Shown: positions 1-9,041 of the stretch, piece by piece
Numbering within the stretch: the stretch's first letter is position 1
Layout of the letters: each line of letters starts with the position of its first letter
Notes under the pieces: generated by a model
The model's input: the letters and a program-made list of their open reading frames with translations, nothing else
Database searches by the model: none
Told to the model about the DNA's origin: nothing
Source of the DNA: Apostichopus parvimensis
Lineage: Eukaryota > Echinodermata > Holothuroidea > Aspidochirotida > Stichopodidae
Direction of reading: 5' to 3'
NCBI GenBank assembly: GCA_000934455.1
Contig: KN885030.1
Location: forward strand, 61,410 to 83,348
DNA length: 21,939 bases
Program-made: the position numbers and the translations under genes

Positions 1-550
1 CCAAATCGTTCCCATCATCTCTTAATGCCTCTTTGTATGTCATTCAACGTAATGTATAGATTGCATGTAGATACAAATCGTTTGCACAAAAAAGAGAGCG
101 GGCTGGAATCGTCAAAATATTGTCTTCATTGTTATTATTAAGTATTAATTTGTGATGCAAAGTGAACAGTCAAGGAGCAGCAAGAATTAAATAACCCCAA
201 ATAACTTTCACCACCCTATAAGAGATTGAGCTTAATTTGGCCATGGAAACTATGAAGACAAACCTTAAAAATGTCCCTAATTGTTGACTAATAAATTGAA
301 TGGAATACTGCGGTTGCACTTCGACTGTTTTATGATGGGGTAGGGGACGGACAATGGTAGGTTGTGACATGGGTTGTGTTATATCTTTCTAAATTACATT
401 CTGCTTTAAATATATCTATTACAAAATATTTTCTGCTTAATTGTTCCCCCTTGAGGTCAAATTGGGAGTACAACTTTGCCACCACAGCGCCCCCAATTTA
501 TATTGTTTACATTGTTTGGAACTGAGGTGTATCATCAAACAAATATAAAT
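1..550. other. Non-coding AT-rich stretch
   Basis: No open frame here has family resemblance or coding character. The longest frames are under 70 codons and sit in AT-rich sequence. I see no tRNA, array or terminal repeat. The last part (about 430-550) may extend the upstream edge of the repeat that begins near 551, but similarity to the second copy is too weak to draw a boundary. Confidence 0.5.
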
Positions 551-810
551 ATTTCGTGTAGGCGTCATGACATTGCAACGAAAAACAACTTTGAAGACAC
601 GTTTCCTGATTTGTGCCATGGCCTAGACTGCTGTCAATAGTTAATAAAGACTTCATGCTAATATCAATGACAGAAACTTCTTGACCATATACAGCGCACA
701 GTCACATGACATTATGAGCGGGCTTTAATTACGGAGGCGTTTTGGTTTCATAAATGAAACTTGAGCCAGGAAGATAACGTGTTGCAACAATTGTACGGTA
801 TAACAGCCAA
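551..810. repeat. Diverged repeat, copy A (paired with 1564-1843)
   Basis: This stretch aligns along almost its full length with 1564-1843. Shared blocks include TTTCGTGTAG, GACATTGCAACGAAA, CATGCTAATATCAATG, CTTGACCATA, GCACAGTCACATGACAT, GAGCGGGCTTTAATTAC and AACGTGTTGCA, in the same order and orientation. Both copies keep a hairpin near the middle-right, here GTTTCAT-AA-ATGAAAC. No coding potential or clear terminal repeat is visible, so it may be a local segmental duplication or two copies of an unnamed interspersed repeat. Both copies are too diverged to be recent. Confidence 0.75.
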
Positions 811-817
811 TACTTAA

Positions 818-1055
818 GGAGTATTAGCTCAGCGGTTAACGCCGGTGCCTTTCAATCATAAGGTCCCGAGTTCGAGTCACTCCAAGATTAATGTATGTCA
901 TCCAGTTTCAGAGTTGTTGACAATAGCCAATTCATAATCATGGAAGTTAAATTTGAATCCAAGAGACTGACTTCGGTCAGCTTGCGGCTTTGATGAGCCA
1001 ATGATGGCTACTTCGCGAGTTCCTGCGTGCAGGAGGATCTATATACATACATACT
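818..1055 (+). mobile_element. tRNA-derived SINE
   Basis: The head looks like a tRNA: GGAGTATTAGCTCAGCGG (with an RNA polymerase III A box at about 825-835) and a B box GAGTTCGAGTC at 868-878. The first five bases GGAGT pair with ACTCC at 879-883. The anticodon arm is irregular and no clean seven-base anticodon loop can be drawn, so this is unlikely to be a working tRNA. The body after 884 ends in three consecutive hairpins (967-980, 986-999 and 1021-1034) and then a short (ATAC)-like tail at about 1041-1053. A head, body and simple tail layout is the standard SINE architecture. The family name is unknown to me, and I cannot see a convincing target-site duplication. Confidence 0.65.
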
Positions 1056-1066
1056 CATAGCTGGTA

Positions 1067-1437
1067 AAGCAACTTACTTTTCATGTCACACACCCGTGCA
1101 TCAGTATTTACTCATTTGTGTTCGTAACACAGTAACATGTGCTACATGTGGCACTGTAACAAATGCAAAGCTGTTAACTTGTTCTCGTGTAAGACAACTA
1201 ACTGTGCGACTGGACAAGGAGTCTATTAATACACTGTAACATTTGATTCCAGTTCACACTTCTCGAAGAAAGGCCATGTTCAGGTATATCCATAGACATA
1301 CTTAAAGCATAAAACGACTAGATACGACCTCATTTTAGAAATGCGTATAAATGAACTCGAACTAAAAGGTTGGTACAGCAACTACTGTTCATATCCCTCA
1401 GCCTTGCAACAGTAATTACTAATTTGTGTTCATAAAT
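1067..1437. repeat. Two ~60-bp diverged direct repeats
   Basis: About 1067-1126 (GGTAAAGCAACTTACTTTTC onward) matches about 1373-1434 (GGTACAGCAACTACTGTTC onward). Both end in an ACT[CA]ATTTGTGTTC block. The rest of the interval shows no gene. Together with the 551/1564 pair this suggests that this part of the window grew by old local duplications. Confidence 0.5.
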
Positions 1438-1563
1438 GAAACTAATATATCAAGATCAATTTATAGAATGAAGCTCTCGTTGATAGGATGTGCAGAGTTG
1501 GCAGTTTACTCTATTTCTGTATCATCGGTATGGGGAACTGGCAACATTTTTCCAAAATCTACA

Positions 1564-1843
1564 ATTTTCGTGTAGTGTCCATGATGTTGCAACGAAAGAC
1601 AACTTTTAAGTCACTTTTCTTGCTATATCCCACGGCCTAGACATCGTTCATAAGTTACTTAAGACGTCATGCTAATATCAATGGCAGAAACCTCTTGACC
1701 ATACACAACGCACAGTCACATGACATGACGAGCGGGCTTTAATTACAGAGACATTGTTTCGTTTCATTGGATTCATTAATGAAACGTGAGCCAGAAAGAC
1801 AACGTGTTGCATCGATTGTACTGTGTAAAGACGGTACAGCCTA
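1564..1843. repeat. Diverged repeat, copy B (paired with 551-810)
   Basis: Second copy of the 551-810 repeat, about 1 kb downstream and in direct orientation. It carries a small expansion around the shared hairpin, here CGTTTCATT-spacer-AATGAAACG at about 1760-1787. Upstream of 1564 the similarity to the first copy fades. A minus-strand open frame of about 98 codons overlaps it but runs through the repeat without any family signature, so I do not call it a gene. Confidence 0.75.
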
Positions 1844-2853
1844 GATTTGGATTTTTTTCTGTTGGGTGCGATGTGACATACTAGCTGGCCAGAGGAACCC
1901 CACATGACCACTGACCTGCAGATCAACAACATCATATTTATAATCACGGAGAATGGTTTTTCACCACACCGCATAAACAGAGCTGATGGTTGATATCTTT
2001 TGACCGTATATGAACTTTAAACTTAAGATTAAGTACAAGCTTAATAAACCATCATCTTGATATTAACTGGACCAAAGGTTGATGGTCATCAAACATAAAC
2101 ACAATAATTGGGTAAGAAATCTGTCATTTTTACTCAATTTTGATCATTTTGGCCCCAAATGACATTTAATCTGAAAGTACAACTTTTTAAACTCATCACT
2201 GATTGATTAATATGACCACGTTTGACCAAAATCAGAAACATGAGCGCAAGCAGTAGTATTCCTTTATAAAATATGGTTTGTCTGATTTTTTTGTTTTTAC
2301 ATTTCATAAGGTACAACTTTTACGACCAGTCTTATATTAATCACTATAACCAAGTGGGATGGACATCGAACATAAACTCTAGCATAACTAACGGACCAAC
2401 AGACAGAGAGACCCATTACCATGACAACAGCTCAACTAGATAAAAAAGAACTGTACGTGTGGAAGTTTATGGAACTTTATCTCCCTTTTTCGCTGCCTCA
2501 AACATATTACATTAACCACTCTGCCCCCTACCCCCACCCCACCCCACCCCTCCCCCCCCCACACACACGTTCACATCAAACCCAAAGTTGACGTGTTCAT
2601 TTTTTTAAATAAAGGTAACTGTATTTATATGTAAACATATTCCTTCAAAGGACTAACATACAGTAAAAAGAAATGTATATGAAAACTAAAATTAGCCTAA
2701 ACATTTATCTCATATCTTTTAATTTGATGGAAAATTGATATCTGTTAATCACGTTTGACCTTATATATGTAAGGTCTTCATTAGTAGTATGTTATTTCAA
2801 TAACTAGTGTAGTATTATGTACATATCAATTACTAGATGGATCGGGTTTATAT
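1844..2853. other. Non-coding stretch with a C-rich/AC tract
   Basis: No gene is supported. The only distinctive element is a cytosine-rich tract at 2524-2560, with many runs of three or more C, followed directly by an (AC)n run to about 2569. The minus strand of this tract meets the usual G-quadruplex pattern. Otherwise the sequence is AT-rich. Confidence 0.5.
2524..2569 (-). repeat. Low-complexity C-rich tract plus (AC)n; G-quadruplex candidate on minus strand
   Basis: Successive runs of five, five, four, four, four and about nine or ten C are separated by one or two bases. They are followed by ACACACACG. On the minus strand these are more than four runs of three or more G with short loops. 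Confidence 0.8.
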
Positions 2854-2854
2854 G

Positions 2855-3302
2855 TGAGTATTTATTCAATTCAGCACATTCTTCATTTCTTATTGTTTAA
2901 GAGCAATCATTTTATTCATACCTCTGTGAATTGCCATATCTTTCAACTACATATTAGCCTATACCATGGTCTACATTCAAAATGTTTTCGGAAACAACTT
3001 TGTATCAATGACCCTCAGCAGGGAGCTGCCCTCACCAGATGAAATATCTCACCAGGAAGAACAGACTTGAATATCACTACTTCCGACCAGCTGCTAAAAT
3101 ACATTAACAAAGTATAACTCATACTCTTGTTATTTTATGGAGATTATCTGTCTGTCAGGGAAAAAAACAAATGTAATAAAACATATAAAATAAATCAAAC
3201 ATTACGATAGAAAATTAAAGTCATATTTCTCGATGAATAAGTTTCTGTTTTGGGTTGAGAGCACCCTGAAGTTGTCAGGTTGCTTTCAATAACTTCTTAC
3301 AT
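2855..3302 (-). other. 3' flank / probable 3' UTR of the first TRIM copy, shared with the second copy
   Basis: This non-coding flank lies downstream of the minus-strand TRIM pseudogene and aligns, with indels, to about 12270-12752 beside the other copy. Shared blocks include TATCACTACTTCC, ACCAGCTGCT, AATCTGTCTGTCAGG, CGATAGAAAATTAAAGT and GAGAGCACCCTGAAG. The duplication therefore included DNA beyond the coding exon. Minus-strand AATAAA polyadenylation hexamers occur at 2911-2916 and 2861-2866. Whether either is used cannot be judged from sequence. Confidence 0.65.
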
Positions 3303-5474
3303 TTACGTCAATACTAGGTCGTACGTGTAAAACTCTCCCTTTTTCCATGTTGCTATTAGAAGTTTTTCCATACCGTTCTCTTCTAATGTTGATACATAGT
3401 GAACGTTATCATGCACGCTTCTTGCTGTGAGTAACTCTCGGCCATCCTGACTGTATTGTACCAGAATAAATCTCCATCGACATGAGATAGCTGATTTCCA
3501 TAGCATGTATATGAACTCATTCTTGTCTGTGCAGACACTGGTAGGACTCCAATCAAATCCATCAAGCTCTGGTTTGGTGATTTCATACATTAGCTTACTC
3601 TGTGATTCCTCCATGGTGACTGCATATGCTCTACCACACGAACTGTCGCAGACCAGGAAACTCCCTCTATATACAGCGATGTCACACGGTGCATCGATTA
3701 CATCTGGTAGTGTTATCATGTGACTGTAATCCATTTGATCAGTAAGTACATACACATCTCTGCTGTAAATACCAACAATAATATGATTCTTCACAGTATC
3801 AGTAGTTACACAATTCACGTACTGATCAGATGGCCACCTAGTAATGACGTCACAAATGTTCTTCTTGCTATATGCACCATCACGTACATCATACATACCT
3901 ATTTCATACAGCGAAATACATATTACAGCTTTGAACCCAAATACAAGACCGCAGATAGCCAAGCACTCATCAACCTTGATCTCATCCAGTCTTTGTGCTC
4001 CTCCTTTTCTGTTGAACACAGTGATATGTGAGTACCTTTCAGATGGCTTATGAGTTATGGCAATATTGACATCTCCTCTACTTGTAATACCAGTGCAATA
4101 CCCACCTCTAACTTTGATTCCTGCAACATCAACCACTGACTCTTTATGCTGAGCAATCGTGACGTTGTCAATAACAACCTTTGTTACATCACTGATATCG
4201 AAATCAGATAAAGAGTTTAACTCTGTATATTCCTTTTTCATTTCTTGTATCAGAGGTTCACAGGCTGCTCTAATATCAGGGATACACTGAGCGTGTGTCC
4301 AATCGTCTTTAGTAGCAAGAATAGATGAAGTCGTTGCTGTGAAATTCTCGTACCGTTTAATAATCTGTTCGCAATATTCTCTTATTTGTTTTAGTTCATC
4401 TTCAGTTTGCTCTACAAGCAGGTTTTTTGCTGTTGTCAAATTCTTTAAGTTAGCATCTAGGCTTCCAAGTTTTATAAAGAGCTCGCCCTCAGTTTTATCA
4501 CATTTGTCTATAAACTCTTCAGATTCCTTGTCATATTCTTGATTCGTTGTTTTCCTGAGTTTATCATATTTCTCTCTCACTTGTCCCAATTCCTTTTCCA
4601 AATTAAGAGTTATCCGACGGACGTTATCTCTTATTCTGCTTCCAATGTCCTCTAAACCCCCTTTACGTTCCCTAGTACATTCCGAAAGTTTATCTTTAAT
4701 CTTGTGTGCCTGTTGCTTATGCTGATATATCAATCTTTCTATTTTTTTCACGGCATTTTCATTCAGATTCTGTGTAGTAGTTTGTATTTTCGTTGGTAGG
4801 CCATATAGTTTACCTTTGTATTTAGTTAATTCAGCAAGTTCTTGTTTCAGTAGTTTTCTTTCACGTTCTGCTATTTCAGTGACATCATGAAGGTCATGAC
4901 CTTTTTGCTTATTATATGTACACTGGTATATTTCCGCAAGAACTGCAGCATAATTGTGCTTCTTTTTTGTCATGGATATTGCACCTGGGATCTTCCTTTA
5001 GTGATGTTAATTTATCCAGTGTCATATTCTTTGCTTCTATATTATCCAATCTCAGAATGTGGGTTTTGTGATCTGTAAACATTTTACTGGTGACGTGAAC
5101 TTTGTAACATTGCTCACACAAGTAACCTTTGCACTTAAAACAATAAGCTGAAACTTCTGTATTCTTCAAACAGCATACACATTGCTTTAAATCTTTATTT
5201 TCAAAAGACTTTTGCAATTGTATGAACTCAAGCATACCATTCATATGGAAGTCGGTCTTGAAATCGTCAACCCCATTTTCTGGTATCAAGTATTCCTGTT
5301 TACACAATGGACACTTATGCTTTCCATCATAACTTGCTTGAATGACTGTCTTCAAGCAATTTCTACAATATCGGTGAAGACATGGTAACTGTTTCGGTTC
5401 TTTAAATTGATCCAACCAACAGAACACATGAAGAAGTTTTCTGCCAGATCCGTTAGAGGAGTCGACGAAGCCAT
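3303..5474 (-). pseudogene. TRIM-family E3 ubiquitin ligase-like gene, copy 1, broken in RING and B-box2
   Basis: Conceptually a protein of about 700 residues with the order RING, two B-boxes, coiled coil and a C-terminal beta-propeller-like region (NHL/WD-like, divergent). TRIM proteins of this layout are usually cytosolic ubiquitin ligases that dimerise through the coiled coil. The start at 5472-5474 reads MASSTPLTDLAENFF, identical to the other copy. Two lesions break it. At about 5413-5419 a one-base loss plus a substitution removes the second RING zinc cysteine and shifts frame. At about 4919-4924 an 11-base loss removes the second B-box2 CxxC and shifts frame again. Between the lesions B-box1 is intact. 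After the second, an uninterrupted 556-codon frame covers the coiled coil (charged Glu/Lys/Gln-rich) and the whole propeller, ending GEFYTYDLVLT. A shorter RING-less protein could still be made, but no good evidence supports that. The family is sure; the exact orthologue (TRIM2/45/56/71-like) is not. Confidence 0.85.
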
Positions 5475-5502
5475 TGAGCTTGATTTACGAGATTCTGATT
5501 CT
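5475..5502 (-). promoter_or_regulatory. Candidate 5' UTR splice acceptor of TRIM copy 1
   Basis: On the minus strand a T-rich run leads into AAATTGCAG, whose AG lies at 5501-5502. It is 26 bases upstream of the start codon. The same AAATTGCAG sits at the equivalent position of the second copy. This suggests that the coding exon is preceded by an intron and a non-coding first exon, which I could not locate. Confidence 0.4.
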
Positions 5503-5559
5503 GCAATTTATAAAATTAAAATGAAATAGAACAGTTAGCAAACTGTTTATCCACTAGAG

Positions 5560-5960
5560 AGCCTGCGTAAGAGAATGTGTAAAGGTAAGTTGGGCCTGAC
5601 GTTTCGATCCTAACTTTTTCAAAGGCTAAATGACCAATAACAGTAACAGAAGGGACAAAAATAGGCACAGAATACATACAGGTTAATAAGCATGGTGAAC
5701 ATAAAATATAGATATAAGGGGATTAGTAACAAGGGATGGAGAGAAAAAAGAAAGAAACCAACAGGGGAAGATGAGAGGTAGGAAATAAACTGTAGAGGGA
5801 CAAAGAGAGGATGAATGGAAGAGGGTAGGAAATAAACTAGAGAAGGACAAAGACAGAAAGGTGTGGAGAAAAAAAGTGGAAAGTTACGAGAAAAGGGTGA
5901 CAGAGGGATAACAAGGGGAGATGGAGGTGGAGGGGGAACAGTAAAAAAGTAAGTCATGTC
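5560..5960 (-). mobile_element. Non-autonomous retroelement fragment with purine-rich tract
   Basis: This segment separates the 5' end of TRIM copy 1 from sequence shared with neither copy. On the plus strand it holds the hammerhead relic, an AT-rich joint, and then a long purine-dominated tract (about 5720-5940) with an internal imperfect repeat. GTAGGAAATAAACT recurs 47 bases apart, at 5778 and 5825. A pyrimidine-rich minus-strand frame through it (Pro/Ser/Phe-rich, about 112 codons) is a composition artefact. I see no GIY-YIG endonuclease or reverse transcriptase. Boundaries are estimates, and no target-site duplication was identified. Confidence 0.45.
5590..5635 (-). ncRNA. Decayed hammerhead-ribozyme-like motif of a retroelement tail
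   Basis: Read on the minus strand, this contains TTTAGCCT, then a degenerate core TTGAAAA, then AGGATCGAAACGTCAGGCC. GATC-GAAAC-GTC followed by AGGC has the order expected of the 3' half of a type I hammerhead with a very short stem III. GCCT before the core pairs with AGGC after the cleavage site as stem I. The core should read CTGANGA. Here the first C and the conserved G are changed and the 5' arm of stem II is lost, so cleavage is not expected. Such ribozymes are known from Penelope-like elements and small animal retrozymes. Confidence 0.5.
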
Positions 5961-5984
5961 CTTCCGAATTTATATTATTTATAT

Positions 5985-6100
5985 TTACATTTCTTTCCCC
6001 ACTCCAACTTTGTTATTATTTTACTGATGTTAATCACAAACTCCTACCTACATCGAAATGAATAATAATGAAGATTAATGATTAGGCAAGGGCAATTACC
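5985..6100. repeat. Diverged direct repeat, copy A (paired with 6695-6815)
   Basis: This shares, in order, a CTTTCCCC/CTTCCCCC block, AACTTTGTTATT versus AACGTTGTTATT, CCTACATCGAAAT, a GAATAAT block, and AGGCAAGGGCAATT versus AGACAAGGCAATT with the segment about 700 bases downstream. No gene is present. Confidence 0.55.
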
Positions 6101-6694
6101 AGTAGATAATATTAACGAAAGTAGTATGGTAGTGTGTAAAGTATACTGCTAGTCCTAGAACAGTTACTTCAATAATACCCACATAATAAAGCAATAGACC
6201 TACATTAGTTTTAATGATGATAGAAAGGGGCGTTTCCTTTCTGTGTTATTAGAGCGTAACTTACTGTAAGTTCTTTATGTTCCTACAAACTGCTCTTCTG
6301 GTCACTTGGAGCTGTTGTCGTCTTACTATGTGTAGTAAACGTCAGCATGTAAAGTTTAATGTAAACTTAGTTGGTCTATTTTCCCTCCAAACCTAGCAGA
6401 AACAGGCTCAATATGCATTCCACGGAAAATGGCGTGTACTGTGGCAGACCTGTTACATGACCGATGGATTTATCAATTTAATATAGTTAGACTTTGACAC
6501 TGTAAAGTACACGAAGTTACACATTTTGAAAATAAATGTTTTTTCAAAAGTCAGTTGCACTTCAGTCACTTGGACTTCATCACAATAAGCGTGGTATGAC
6601 TTTACTGCTATTATATCTGAAACACCATCATACTTTCCGTCTGCCCATTTCATTCAGTCTTTAACTTTTGAAGTTTGAATTTATTTTAGCTATA

Positions 6695-6815
6695 ATTTCA
6701 CTTCTTCCCCCATTTCTAACGTTGTTATTCTTTTCTTGATGCAAATCAAAACATGCAACCTACATCGAAATTCTTAGTGAAGAATAATTACTAGACAAGG
6801 CAATTTTATTCTGTG
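6695..6815. repeat. Diverged direct repeat, copy B (paired with 5985-6100)
   Basis: Second copy of the 5985 repeat, in the same orientation, with several small indels. The stretch between the two copies (6101-6694) contains no defensible coding sequence. Confidence 0.55.
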
Positions 6816-8877
6816 ATTGAAAAGGCCTACATTTAAAGGATGAACAATAACGACCATGACTTTGCTTCGTATGTAATGGTTTCAATACTAACAAATGAAT
6901 GGTCGTGTCGACATCATAAACGTGATAGTGATTGTGAGGGACCATTGTTGTATTGGTGGCAGCGCAATGATTGCCTCGCGAACTATCCATTCATCCAACA
7001 TTTATTCCAATAAATTGCCATCACTTACGACTCTCATATCCAAGTAGGATTTTATGTTGATACTTCCTCAAAAGTGATAATAAAAAACATTACAATGAAT
7101 GTAGTTAACTGCCTTAATCTGCCTAGATTTGCTTTAGAAAACGACGCAGTAACACCATAGCTTTAAATTTCACAATGGTTATGTAGTTATTTAGTGCATT
7201 TAAAAGTGAGCAGAAGATACACAAGATAAGCTTAACATTTCCATCAGTTGATATCGAATTCTCCAATTAATACATCTATCCTTTATCGTTTTCCTAGAAA
7301 TCTCTTATAAAAAAAAATCAATAACTGCGATATATTTAATTATGATTAATGAAAGACATCCTATTTCTGTGAAACATTATTACATACGTAGTGTGGGAGA
7401 CAGTCGTGTTGCAAGTACAAAGTTATGATAACATTTTTAGGTGGTAATATCACCACTTCTTAAATGAACTACAAATATTCCACCCGCCAAATTCCCGCAT
7501 AATTTACACACATTCCGTCTTGTTGCCAGTTTTACATATCAGAAATGTACAAGTACATATGTTATTTCGTACGGTCCATAAAATGAATCCACGTTACTTA
7601 TAGTCATGTGACACGGAAGGCCTTGTAATTGAAATATCCATTAACTTATTTACTATTGACTTTAATTTAGTGAATAATCGAGAATTTATCTCGTCATAAT
7701 ATTATTCGCATATGTTTATAGCACACCGTTATTTACATGACGTATCTTAATATAACCACTAAGGCGACTAAATGATTTTATCGAAGAAAGCGCGATGTCC
7801 TTGAACCTCTTGAACTCTGAATATTTCTCCATCATGCATCACTGCTAATAAATTATAAAAAAAATATTTACTATCCGAAAAAATGGAAACCAGAGTATTA
7901 GAAGAGAACGACATATTTGACATTCTTGTCTTACTGAATTCAAATAAAGAAAGGAAAATAAGGAAGGCAAAATAATAACAGAAGGAGAACAATATCAACT
8001 TTTGAAATATAACTCTTCCTTGAATTTCCTCTGATTTTAGTTTGAATGAGAACTCGAGGGCTAGGAACATGACACAATCCATGCTCCAGTCTTATTGAAG
8101 TTTTTCCGACGTCTACCCACTACTAGACCGTATATGTATGCAGTTTTATGGTCTTGAAGCTGACAAGTAATACACCAAGAGAACTGTGTGCTGGATCCTG
8201 AATTTGAAAAGCTTTCGCATTTCTTGGAGGTCTGAATCCTGGTAGTTTACGAATGTTCCACATTTTCTCAAGTTCTTTTGCCGCTCCTAGTTGAGCTGTA
8301 TAGCTGTTACATGTAACTTGCAACACAAGTGACCAGTCACATTGCAACTGTTCGAGTGCTGGGCTTGACTGGAGTCCCTGCTATTAGATGCAGCATCTTT
8401 ACCTAGTTTCATTTCCTCGTACAAGGCTATTAGTGTGGAATAAACCTGGACATAATGTTGCATTCCGTTCTTTGAAAAATGGAGAGATCTTGTTCCGTTT
8501 ATCCTTAACTTTACTAATTGATGCCATTTAATTAATCCTCATTTTAATAATACCATTTAACTGACAAAAATTGGTAGGCGCCAATCTTCTCAGCCATGGA
8601 ATATAAACAGTACTTCCGTTGTGTAGAATTCACGGCCAAAAGCAGTGTTACTAACTACGCTAATGAGGCTATGTATAATTCAGGTTCAGGCCTTTGGCTA
8701 CTTGGCGTGGAGCCTATCTTTATTTGTAGGCCTTCTTGTACTCTTTTGTAGATGACGAAACCAATTCGTTTTATGTCTAGATCCCTTGACAAGACTCTAA
8801 TTTATAAGTTGTCCAGACCTAAAAGACGTTTTGACTTTTTTCCTTTTCGGTACATTTCTGCCGGTGGAGCTCCTGTT
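6816..8877. other. Non-coding AT-rich stretch
   Basis: Only short frames occur. A minus-strand frame at 7768-8082 is Phe/Leu/Ser-rich as expected of translated AT-rich DNA, with no family motif. Another at 8123-8347 has a short run that faintly recalls an RNA-recognition motif but is too short to call. I see no RNA gene or terminal repeat. Confidence 0.45.
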
Positions 8878-9041
8878 TGGCACCATAGATAAGTCACTGG
8901 CCGTAAAGCGACGCGACGCTGTATTGTCTACTGTACTTTACCTAGGCTACGATGCGATAGTATTATTAGTTATTACAAGTAAAACAGTATCAAACTGTCA
9001 CTGCCTGTGCATTCATGAACTTTCGCTGAAGAAAATTTGGC
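8878..9041. repeat. 164-bp near-identical direct repeat, copy A
   Basis: This matches 11214-11369 with only about one substitution (CTAGGCTACG versus CTAAGCTACG) and three small indels, each at a short internal repeat. These are a GCGAC unit, an ACGAAGT-type insertion, and loss of a TATTAGTTAT-type segment. In this copy the sequence continues past 9041 without interruption. Confidence 0.9.

Noticed and set aside
818-884. Functional tRNA gene
   Set aside because: A and B boxes are present, but the D and anticodon arms pair poorly, the length is short and a SINE body follows directly.
5619-5957. 112-codon Pro/Ser/Phe-rich frame on the minus strand
   Set aside because: It is the translation of a purine tract. 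The composition explains it fully and there is no domain.
7768-8082. 104-codon hydrophobic minus-strand frame, possible membrane protein
   Set aside because: Phe/Leu/Ser/Lys-rich composition is what AT-rich DNA yields. There is no signal peptide pattern or family match.
8123-8347. Minus-strand frame with QLGAAKELEKMW and LPGFRPPRNAKAF, faintly like an SR-protein RNA-recognition motif
   Set aside because: Only about 30 residues, lacking the RNP1 and RNP2 cores and with no flanking support. It could be a scrap of a processed pseudogene but is equally likely to be chance.
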